NCBI GenBank assembly: GCA_963854835.1
Contig: OY978526.1
Span: 27,207,073-27,271,072 of the forward strand
From: Megamerina dolium
Lineage: Eukaryota; Arthropoda; Insecta; Diptera; Megamerinidae
Direction: 5' to 3'
DNA length: 64,000 bases
The position numbers and the translations under genes were made by a program. Below are positions 55,001 to 64,000 of this stretch, piece by piece. Under the pieces are notes generated by a model. That model worked only from the letters and a program-made list of their open reading frames with translations, did no database searches and was not told the DNA's origin. How positions within the stretch are numbered: the stretch's first letter is position 1; every line of letters begins with the position of its first letter.

Positions 55001-58000
55001 ATACAGAAGTTACAGCTATTTCAATTTAAAAGAAATTCGGTCATTTTGTATGGCGGCTACTATCAACAGTGGGCGTGGCGCGTCCATTTCCTGTGAGTCT
55101 AGTTGCTCCTACAATACTAATCCATACCTAAAATCTCGTTCTTTTACGCTATATGGTTTATAAGTTATGGCGCTTATAAGTTTTAGTTTAATTCCCTTGA
55201 CTTTGTATGGGAGACCCATGAAGGAGTGGGCATGGCACACTGATTTTCTGCCAGATTATTTCCGACTACGATATTAATTTAAGTGTCAATTATGGTTATT
55301 CTAGACATAAGATTGCCTAAGTTACAGCTGTTTCAATTTAAAATTTGTATGGGGGCTACGATAAACAGTTGGCGTGGTGAGCCCATTTCCTGTGAGCCTA
55401 ATTGCTCGTACAATACTAATCCATACCTTAAATCTCATTGTTCTACGCTAAATGGTTTGTAAGTTATGGAGCTTAAAAGTTTTAGTTTAATTCACTCGAC
55501 TTTGTATAGGAGACCCATGAATGAGTGGGCGTGGCACACTGATTTTCTGCCAGCTTATTTCCGACTACGATATTAATTTAAGTGTCAATTATGGTTATTC
55601 TAGACAGAAGATTGACGAAGTTACAGCTGTTTCAATTTAAAATTTGTATGGGGGCTACGATAAACACTGGGCGTGGTGCGCCCATTTTCTGTGAGCCTAG
55701 TTGCTCGTACAATACTAATCCATACCCTAAGTCTCGTTGTCCTAGGCTAAATGGTTTGTAAGCTATGGAGCTTAAAATTTTAGTTTAATTCACTCGACTT
55801 TGTATGGGAGACCCATGAAGGAGTGGGCGTGGCACACTGATTTTCTGCCAGATTTTTGCCGACTACGATATTAATTTAAGTGTCAATTATGGTTATTCTA
55901 GACAGAAGATTGCCGAAGTTACAGCTGTTTCAATTTAAAATTTGTATGGGGGCTACGATAAACACTGGGCGTGGTACGCCCATTTTCTGTGAGCCTAGTT
56001 GCTCGTACAATACTAATCCACACCTTAAATGTCGTTATTCTACGCAGAATAGTTTGCAAGTTATAACCGGTAACATTTTTTTTAATTTCCACAACTTTGT
56101 ATGGGAGACCCAAAAAGGAGTGGGCGTGGCACATTGATTTTCTGCCATATTATTTCCGACTACCGTGTTAATCTAAGTGTCAATTATGGTTATTCTAGAC
56201 AGAAGATTGTAGAAGTTACAGCAGTTTCAATTTAAAAGAAGTACAGACACTTTGTATGGGAGCTACGCTAGAAAGTAGGCGTGGCTCATCCACTTTTGGT
56301 GAGGTTATATAGTAGTATAATATAACTCTATGTGCAAAATATTGTTGTCCCAAGTGGTATATTGTGTGAGTTATAACAAGTTAAATTTCGAGGTTAGTCG
56401 CTTTGAATGCTTGGTGTGGGCGTGGTTATTGACCGATCATGCCCAATATCAATCCCCTCCGTACCCTTGGATCATAGATTACTTGTGCCAAATTTCATCG
56501 AAATAGCTCAATATTTACTCAAGTTATCGTGCGAACCAGCCAGGTGACAGACGGACGGACGGACGGACGGACGGACAGACGGACGGACGGACGGACGGAC
56601 GGACATCGTTAAATCGAAAATTTAATCGACGCTGATCACGAATATATATCCATGTCTATATCTCCGGAGATTCCTTCAAGTGGACACAAACATCTGACCG
56701 AAATGAATATACCATGCATATTGCATTATGCAGGGTATAAAAATGTATATTATTTCAAACAGCATCCACTTGCCGGCAAGCAATTCGCAATTCTTCCGGC
56801 ATTAATAATTTGCCATGAAAAAGTTTCTAAAAAAAAAAACTCTGTGGCTCCAAATTTAATAAGCCCCATAGCTCGGCTAAAGGTTCTTCGCAACTTTTTT
56901 CTATGTATTTGTGACCACATTAAATTGTGTGTATAACCTTAGTTAAAACAAATTAATCTAATCTCTTGCTTACTTTTGTGCAATTTTTTTAAATAACTAG
57001 ATAATTCAATTCTTATCCCAGTAGGATAATGTTGCTCATAGAATTTTACTGAACTGATAATAATATAAAAATAAAAGTACGGATTTCAATTATTGGCATG
57101 ACTTCTAGCCGTCTGTTAATATTACGCGGGGTTGAAGATCTACAGCGCAATAATTAGCATAATTAGCTCGTCTCTTGCTCTATCAACCAATGAAATGCTC
57201 ATGAACCAATTAGACAAGATCAGGCATTCAAAGGAGAAAGAAATAAAGTTGTTTCTCGAAATTTGTGGTCACTACGTCACACTTGTATTTACTTCCTATC
57301 AAATGAAGTGAAATGTTACAAAGAAAGAGAACAAATAAAGAAAGCAATTGTATTTATTATAAAATATAATATGTAAAATGGGTTGAAAATTTAGAAAAAG
57401 GGTTTGTAAAATATGTAAATATGGATATGGAACTGTCATATCGCTAAAAAATTACCACGAAATGAAATATAAAAAAGAAGAATGAGAATAAGAGACTCGA
57501 AGAGGTGAAGAATGTAATATAAACAAATTGAAAAATTTCAAAAGCGCTACGTCACTAACTGTCTCCAACTTTTTTCTTAAGTTCAAATTAGCTGAATGCG
57601 TGATCTGTAGTAATTGGTTTATGTGAAATGCTAAAATATTATATTGAAATATTTGATGGTATACTTTTTTATTTTAATGTTATAACCCAATAGTTTATCT
57701 ATACTTCTCAATTGATCCTAGACTTCTGCACCTTTATATTTTTTTTCTTTTTTGAAATATAAACTCACATTTAGAATAAATAAATTAAAAATGAAAAGAT
57801 ATAAATGCAATATGCGGACATTTATCATTAACATTTAACATTAAAATAAATGTGAAATTTGACCATGGTATACCGTGTGACAGCGTGTGATGAATATGGT
57901 ACCATAGATTATAGAAATGTGACAGAACAATACCTAAGCTACAATCAATTTAACTATATTCCATGCGGATATATTCGTTTTAACCGTTATGCTCGTCGGG

Positions 58001-59275
58001 GTGTATATAATTTTCAATTTAATAATGGATCGATTGATTTTCCGATTGTGGTTTCTACTTTTTTAACATGCTAGAATAGGTTATAATGGCTGAACCCATA
58101 AAAGGGGTTCGCATATAGACCAGCATGCGATTAAACATAGATTTGGATAACAAAAGGCTTAAAATTAATTGAAATAAGTTTAAAATATTAAAATATTGCC
58201 TCATTTAAAATATTTATATTTGCCCCTTGATTCTCATTTTCATTTTTATTTTATTTTCGATTTATATATTCTTGAAATGAATTTACATTTCTCAATATCA
58301 TTTTATATTTACATAAATGTTATTACTGAAGAATTTAATATGTAGAATGTAGCGAACAGATCTATTCATAGAACAATTCTTTTTGACGAGTTGACTAATC
58401 ACTAACATTGCGAACAAATTGAGGTTAAGTTGCTTTGTTTACATTTTGACTTGCATGCATGCATGCAACCCTGTTGAATTTACTTTTTAATCATTGGATA
58501 TTTATTTCATTCATAAATCATTTTATTATTACGATATTTTTTATGCATAAATACTAAACTTATAGTTTACGACAAATCTATCAATCTCATGATTTCACAA
58601 TATCTCTTCATTAGTATGTACATATGTATATTCCAAAAAAAACAAAAAAAAAAATCTTTAAATTTGAAGGTGGAATATCTATTTACGAATATCTAATCAC
58701 AATCAAAGATTAGATTTCGTTATCCGTTCGTAATTTGCATGACAATCAAAAATGTTCATGAAGCGAGCAAAGAAACTATTTCAAATGGGTAAAAGAGATA
58801 GAAATCTTGCATTAATCACTTCAACATCGATGTTTATCATTATTCAAAGATTCAAATTTATCAATCATCAAAAACTTCATTTACTATATAATATTATTCA
58901 ATTTCAACATAAATACATGCGCATATTAACAGCCTCTTAGCAACAATAATTAAGAAGATGCTCATTTTTAACATTTATTTTTTTCTTTCTCGATTAACAG
59001 CTCAATATGATCAATTAGGCGGTACAACACAAGTTTCCGATGAAGGTGTTGCACCGGTTACCTCTGTAATTGGTGCATTTGATCAGCATCAGCAACAACA
59101 TCAGCATCAGCAGGTGCAACAAATTGCAGGTGGAACAGCACCATCGTCCATCGGTGGCACTGGTATTGGTACTACTGGCAGTGGAGGTGGTGGTGGATCT
59201 GTCAGTGTGACCAGTGGCGTTGAAAGTAGCGGCAGCGGTACTAGTAAATATCTGCCACCAATTGTACGTATTTAA
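52085..59275 (+). CDS. Tweedle-family cuticle protein (DUF243)
   Basis: Coding exons 52085..52099 (15 bp), 52743..53403 and 59001..59275; 316 aa. The tiny first exon completes the signal peptide (MRVFIIVCLAASAFAAPQ). A Gln-rich region follows (about residues 20-110, with a run of Q from CAG/CAA codons). Then come the Tweedle blocks: DIFVHVAPQEQEE, HYRIVFIKAPAPTI, EEKTIIYVLTKKPDP and PEVYFIKYKTQEEAQ. The third exon adds AQYDQLGGTTQV, a His/Gln and Gly/Ser-rich tail, and KYLPP. Tweedle proteins are secreted, chitin-associated components of insect cuticle. The three-exon layout with a very short first exon is common for cuticle genes. The second intron (5.6 kb) is swollen by repeats. Which Tweedle orthologue this is cannot be told here. 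Confidence 0.88.
54021..54352 (+). mobile_element. SINE family A, inside the Tweedle intron
   Basis: The head is decayed at its start but keeps the GACCTTCTGATCTTGAGG part and a B-box (GGGTTTAATCTCC). The body core AGTAACAATTTGCC and the AAGTGCCACATATTTATT end are present. Same strand as the host gene. Confidence 0.75.
54551..56740 (+). mobile_element. GGGCGTGGC tandem-repeat element, long copy
   Basis: Starts CAGTCGGCTGAGGCCGACCA, then AATATACCCTGCATAT, and ends ATTATGCAGGGTATAAAA, giving short inverted ends. Between them is a tandem array: the marker ACTTTGTATGGGAG(A/C)CCCA occurs near 54890, 55200, 55500, 55797 and 56094, a period of about 296-310 bp. Each unit is built of two half-units of about 150 bp, each with a GGGCGTGG motif. 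A (GGAC)n stretch lies at 56547-56606. No coding ORF. Copies at 4945 and 35190 belong to the same family. Confidence 0.75.
56741..57860. other. Tweedle intron, nothing recognised
   Basis: A SINE-like snippet (CTTGCCGGCAAGCAATTCGC, then AATAATTTGCCATGAAAAAG) at 56768-56830 is a piece of family A body. The rest is AT-rich. Confidence 0.4.
57865..58074 (+). other. Unidentified intronic ORF
   Basis: 69-codon open frame from ATG to TAG in the Tweedle intron, reading MVYRVTACDEYGTIDYRN and ending VVSTFLTC. Rich in Tyr, Asn and Arg, with no signal peptide or domain recognised. It may be a stray exon-like ORF or part of an unknown repeat. Confidence 0.2.
58080..59000. other. Tweedle intron, last part
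   Basis: AT-rich with no recognised repeat; ends in the CGATTAACAG acceptor of the last coding exon. Confidence 0.4.
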
Positions 59276-60831
59276 ATACAGAATGCGACAGTCATTTATC
59301 GGTGTCACTTATGCCGTGCATTTTAAATTAATAAATTTTTTATAATAAATTGACTGATCACTGCATTTCGTTGTCCATCATCACATATGATTTAATTTCA
59401 TTTAAATCTATGTAGGTATTATGTATGTATGTATGTATGTATGTATGTATGTATATATGTAAAATAATGCCAATAGCGACAGCATTAAAGAAATTTTCAC
59501 TTTTCTCAAGAGTGTTATCATTTTTATGTTGTTTTCTCTTTTTTTTATTTTAATATTATAACTATTGTATTAATATTGCCTATATTTTATTTGTATACTT
59601 GCACTTGATGTGCTCATGTTGTTATAATATTTGATTATGTGTTTTTCTTTTTTTGGTTTTTCATTTTTTGTTTATTTTATTTTTTTTATTTTTTTATTTT
59701 ATTAATTTGCTTAATTACATATTATTGCTAATTAAAAGCAAAAATTAACTTGTCATGCCAGTTATATGTATTAGTTTTAGCTGCAACACATTTTTGTAAA
59801 TAAATCGAAATAATATCTATGTTTCCTTGTAAACGAGTTTTATCTAACTGTTTAGTGTTTTCTTTTATTTCATTTTTGTTTTTCTTTTTTTTGTTGTATA
59901 AAAGTGAAAGACACCACAAGTTAATTAGCACTAAATTCAATAAATAAAAATCATATAATATTTTGGAAATGAAAAAAAAAATCCATAATAAATAAAAATA
60001 AAAAAATTATGCAAATATCCTAGAAGAAGGTGTTAAAAAATAGAAGATCAAAGTGTTAAAACAATATAGTTTTTTTCTTACAACAATAAATGAAACTTTC
60101 GATACGGTGACTTCCACACAAACAAAAAAACATAAATTTTTTTTAAATTATAATAAATGTATTAATAAGACACAAATATAAAGTGGCATAAAATAATAGC
60201 AATAATATTACAAAATACAATAAATTCACATAGACACGCACATACACTAACTAACGTAATTATTTAAATGAATTTTTTTTGAATAAATACATATGAATTT
60301 CTTTCTGGTCACACTACTAGATCAACATCATAAGAAAGGGAAAGTAATTAATACGAAAGTTAATAAGAGAGCAAATAAAAAAACAACAAAAAACAACAAT
60401 ACCCGTAGCAATACTAATTAAATCAAATCAACTGATGATGATGATGATGATGATGATGATGCCTTCCACAGATCATTTACAAACCGATTTATATTTGTTT
60501 AGTGTGAATTGTTTTTTTTGCTTCTTCTTCTTTTTGGTTATTTTTGTCTTTTTTTTAATGAATTTCTATATTGTTTGATTTGATTTCAAAAATTACATAA
60601 TGCACACACTGTTAAATAATGATAGTGTATGACACAAAGGCTGTTTGATATATACAAGTGATTTGAATGAAAAAAAATATTTTAGTAAAATTACAATAAT
60701 TTTTTTTTTTGCAATGTTCCAAAAAAATTTTTAACGCCTGATAACCCCTTTAGAATAATGTGGTCTACCGAAGCCTACAAAATGTATATTTTTTTCAGTA
60801 ATGACGCACCCGCCCATGTGCCCAGATATAT
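59276..60831. other. Tweedle 3' region and intergenic DNA with microsatellites
   Basis: AATAAA-type signals follow the stop near 59330 and 59345. (TATG)n lies at about 59418-59455 and (GAT)n at about 60433-60461. No other gene is recognised. Confidence 0.4.
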
Positions 60832-60963
60832 TGGCGCATATTCGTAGTCAAAATTAAGTTCCAACTTGTCGACTTTTTTGACAAATTTCCCATACAAAAA
60901 TCTTTCAAAAAGTCGATACTAAATTTAAGTTGAAACTGAATTTTGACTATGAATATGCGCCAT
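60832..60963. mobile_element. Foldback MITE
   Basis: Arms TGGCGCATATTCGTAGTCAA at 60832 and its near-perfect complement ending ATATGCGCCA at about 60963, with one mismatch over 24 bp. The inner part is also partly palindromic (GTCGACTTTTTGA and TCAAAAAGTCGA). There is no coding capacity. Related pieces occur near 47557, 48160 and 49436. Confidence 0.7.
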
Positions 60964-61275
60964 TGTTTTGAAAGAAGGGATTTTTTTCCTCGCCAAACGT
61001 TAATATTTTCTCAAAATTACATAAAATAATTCTACTTTTCGAAAAAAGCCTTCTTTATTGCAGCGCATAGGCTTAGTCCAACAAAATTTTTAATTTAATA
61101 ATTCTCTTTTGAATAATATTATCCATCCAAACTTTCAAAATGGGTCTTTGTTTTAATTATGATCTCATGGTTACAGCTAAATCTCTAGTATTGATATACG
61201 TTCGAAAAAGAAGACAGATATGGAAGCAATTAGTTTGTGGAATTAGTCATCTTTTCCCTTGTAAATACTGGCATT

Positions 61276-61633
61276 GATGGGTGCCGTAGGTCAGTGATTA
61301 GTGTGTTGGCCTTCTGATCTGTAGGTTGTGGGTTCAATCCCCGGCTGAAGCATAACAAATTTAATATCGAAAAGATTTTTCTTTCGAACGGTACCCACCT
61401 GTCGGCAAGCAATTCACAATTCTTCCGGCAGTAACAATTTGCCATGAAAGCGCTTCTAAAAGAACCCTGCGACAAAGCTCAGAAAATGTGATGTCGCAAG
61501 AGTTCTGCCGTTTGGAACCGGCTAAAATAAGAAATACTGTCCAAAATTTAACACGCACAACAGTAATGGAAGAGAAGCTCGGCCAAAGAGCCCTTCTGGG
61601 CTTGTAAGTGCCACATGTGAATAAATAAATATA
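61276..61633 (+). mobile_element. SINE family A, full length with target-site duplication
   Basis: A complete 358-bp copy: tRNA head (GGGTGCCGTAGGTCAGTGAT, B-box GGGTTCAATCCCC), body with the CGGCAGTAACAATTTGCC core, end AAGTGCCACATG and an (AAAT)n tail. It is flanked by the perfect 13-bp direct repeat AAATACTGGCATT at 61263-61275 and 61634-61646. This defines the element's boundaries and shows retroposition by LINE machinery. Confidence 0.92.
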
Positions 61634-61646
61634 AAATACTGGCATT

Positions 61647-62835
61647 TCTCTTTAGCATGCCGTTGAAATTATAAAATAAAATAATTAGTATTCAAAATCA
61701 CCACGCGCAAACTTAAATGAAAGTAAATTTTTTCCAACGTCATTCAAAAATGATGAATACAATTTCCCATATATGCACTTACTGCCCTAAACCAAAAAAA
61801 AAAAAAAACATTTTCATCACTGTAAGTTTGTTTACCGTCCACAGGAGCTCTACACTGCTTGATCAGTTAACTCCTGTATAAGCTGCAGAGACGAGGATTT
61901 AATTTTTTAATTTAATTTAATTTGGTTTATTAGACGATTAAACTAAATTAGAACATCCGCGTAGTATCAGAAATGGCCTCTCGTGGAAAGAGCGGCCATA
62001 CTAATCTAACCTAACCTATAAAGTGTTGCCAAAAGCCTTTTAAATTTCCCATTATTCATATCTCCAATAATCGCTTCTCTGATTACGTCATTTGAACAAC
62101 CTCTAAACCTCTGAACGTCTTCTTCATAAACCTTAATTTGACAATTGTTTGATGTTGGTAAAAATTCGTGATTTGATCGCAGTCAATGTCTATTAAACAT
62201 TGTCTGAGTACATTCAAAGTTGATATATCTGTTTACAATAATAGCATATTTTACTGAGGCTAAGTATATATCATATAACCTTCGTCAGTATCCTATAATC
62301 ATTATAATTATTGTATGTACCTATGCATACAGCCGTACTTATATTGTACTATATATATGTATGTATGTAGTACGTGTGATGAAATAAATATTAATCATAA
62401 TAATGGTTTTAGGGTTAAGTGTAGGAAAGTGAATTCGTAACATATCACATTCAATAGAGCATTAATATTCGATTATATATTTGCTTTCATACATATTTAT
62501 CGTCACTTTTAATACTGATCATACCACAATACGTAATTTATGATTTCTACCAAAGATCTGTAGTGTGTGCCATAAATAGTTTCATTTGCAAAAATCTACC
62601 CAATAACTTGTTACAATATAGTGAATAGTGTGGATTTTGAAAGCATTAACTTTCGTGGACAATTTCAATAATTATATTCACATTGTATGAGGGAGTAATT
62701 AGCTAGACTAATTCAAAATAATTTTATTGAAGTTTCTTGTCACTTTCAGTCCTTTGTTGTCGTTTCCGCCACTGAATTAATTTTTTTCATGAAGCACTAT
62801 AGTATTCAAATGAAAGTAAACGTAATTAGGTATGT
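61647..62835. other. Intergenic, nothing recognised
   Basis: AT-rich. A TTTAATTTAATTTAATTTGG tract near 61905-61925 and a CTAATCTAACCTAACCT tract near 62001-62017 look like repeat debris. No gene is seen. Confidence 0.4.
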
Positions 62836-64000
62836 ACAGTTATGTGAAAAATAATAAGGACAGAGACGCGTCAAAACGAAACTTCAATACAATCTAAGTA
62901 AGCCGAGCAAATTGCTTCCAGTTAACGGTATATTATCGTCACTCACTATTTCCAAAAACAAGTTCCGTTACATAAATGCAAAGTATTTGCACACATTTTG
63001 TTAAAAGTCATTCCGTGTTCAACAAAGCCAGTGTACGGTTGTGCGAATTAATAAGGACATTGTGTCGTTTCAAAACAATATCGTAAATATCTTCACTAAA
63101 ACTTGTTTTTTTTTCAGAGATAAGGTAAGAATACTACTTTTAGTTTTAATACCAATCAATTAGAGCTTGGCTTTTTTCCTTATTGGATAGATATGGGAAA
63201 GGGTAAGCACTGCGATCTGAAAACTGGAGAACACATTAAAAATTTGGTCAAACAGGGGAATTCGTATAGAAAAGTGGCGGAATTTCTCAAAATTTCCAAA
63301 ACAATGGTGGAGAACGCAGTTAAGAGGGTCAAAAATTACACTGTCAGTCAAAAAAAATATAATGCGCTGCGTTAAGAAGAATCCGTTTATCTCATCCAAA
63401 CAAATTAAAAGTGAGTTGAATATTGATGTCGATCCATCAACTATTCGCAAAGTGCTTATAAAGGAAAATTTCAAGTCTCGAAGCCCGAGAAAAGTGTCTA
63501 TGCTATCCAAAAGGAACGTGCAACATAGACTAAAGTTTGCTGATGAACATGTGTGTTGGTCTAAAGAAAAATGGCGTAACATTCTTTGGTCAGACGAGAC
63601 AAAAATAAACTTGTTTAATTCAGATCGAGGTATTCATCACGTAAGAAGACCTCCAAACACAGCCTATAATCCTAAATATACAATAAAGACCGTTAAACAT
63701 GGCGGCGGGAACATTATGGTCTGGGGATCATTTTCATACAATGGTGTGGGGCCGCTCCATCGCATACAGGGCACTATGAAGGCAACAGATTATGTTGCAA
63801 TTCTTCACGATTGTATGCTAACGTACGCTGAAGATAATATGCCACTTAGGTGGATATTTCAGCAAGACAATGATCCCAAACACACGGCGAAGTGTACAAA
63901 AGAGTGGTTTGGGGTCAACAAATTACTGTGATGGAGATCTAAACCCCATCGAAAATTTGTGGAATACAGTAAAAGCGTCAATAAGAGGAAAGTGTCCAAG
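62835..64000 (+). mobile_element. Tc1/Tc3-type transposon, cut by the window end
   Basis: The left end starts near TACAGTTATGTGAAAAATAA at about 62834. A second copy of the AATAAGGAC motif lies about 200 bp inside (near 63047), the IR/DR layout. The transposase has at least two frame breaks. The right end lies beyond 64000. Confidence 0.75.
63193..64000 (+). pseudogene. Tc1/Tc3-type transposase, frameshifted
   Basis: N-terminal helix-turn-helix part MGKGKHCDLKTGEHIKNLVK then SYRKVAEFLKISKTMVENAV breaks off at 63375. The next frame carries on from CVKKNPFISSKQ through the first Asp (LWSDETKINLF), the GGGNIMVWGSF box and the second Asp (FQQDNDPKHTAKC). Near 63920 another break with missing sequence leads to DLNPIENLWNTVK, containing the Glu of the DDE triad. 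Incomplete in the window. Confidence 0.82.

Noticed and set aside
56547..56606. Regular GGAC repeats considered as a CRISPR-like array
   Set aside because: Simple tetranucleotide repeat with no spacers inside a known transposon family of a eukaryotic genome.
61276..61350. Possible tRNA gene
   Set aside because: A- and B-boxes are present but the acceptor stem does not pair and the sequence is the head of a SINE with a target duplication.

Overview
This is an AT-rich stretch of a dipteran (higher-fly) nuclear genome. It has short introns with GT...AG borders, AATAAA-type 3' ends, many Tc1/mariner, SINE and LINE copies, a cecropin gene cluster and the ribosomal protein gene RpS7. In Drosophila melanogaster RpS7 and the cecropin/andropin cluster both map to 99E, so this looks like the same ancestral neighbourhood in another fly. 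The peptide sequences suggest an acalyptrate such as a tephritid, but the species cannot be fixed from the sequence alone.

Region 1 (about 2.5-38.4 kb) is an immune-effector cluster. It holds seven intact two-exon cecropin genes (2595, 7831, 9744, 19206, 22890, 34185 and 36234), one cecropin-like copy without a usable start codon (20282), and two relic second exons (16992 and 23341). It also holds two copies of an ACIDIC gene with exactly the cecropin layout: a 24-residue signal, a first exon of 34 codons, a phase-0 intron, and D-W-L-D-D where cecropin has G-W-L-K-K (11460 and 31566). Two copies of an intronless secreted protein with a lysine-rich tail (13296 and 28293) and three short secreted collagen-like genes (23554, 24418 and 26997) complete the set. 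Every intact cecropin, acidic and lysine-tail gene has a TATA box, and about 160-280 bp before its ATG a kappaB-like site. All eleven sites run the same way relative to transcription (coding strand ends in CCCC). The three collagen genes show no such site.

The cluster grew by segmental duplication. The block 7.7-11.45 kb (cecropin, SINE, convergent cecropin, acidic-gene promoter) recurs in direct orientation at 34.0-38.14 kb. In that copy the acidic gene is missing and its leftover promoter has a damaged TATA and kappaB site. The acidic and lysine-tail genes also recur inverted at 28.3-32.1 kb. A non-coding module occurs three times (6.5, 14.2 and 20.9 kb).

Region 2 (39.6-41.5 kb) is RpS7. 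Its last intron holds two paralogous hairpins with covarying stems that look like H/ACA snoRNAs. Region 3 (42-51 kb) is repeat-rich intergenic DNA with several mariner remnants. Region 4 (52.08-59.28 kb) is a three-exon Tweedle-type cuticle gene whose 5.6-kb second intron carries a SINE and a large tandem-repeat element. Region 5 (59.3-64 kb) is intergenic with a foldback MITE, a SINE with a perfect 13-bp target duplication, and the start of a decayed Tc1/Tc3-type transposon that runs off the window.

Mobile DNA is plentiful: one Tc1 element with an intact DD34E transposase ORF (17107-18757), three bounded but defective mariner-type elements, tRNA-headed SINEs of three related types, a LINE 3' end, a TTAA-flanked MITE, and an element with a GGGCGTGGC-rich tandem array of two units in one copy and about five in the other.
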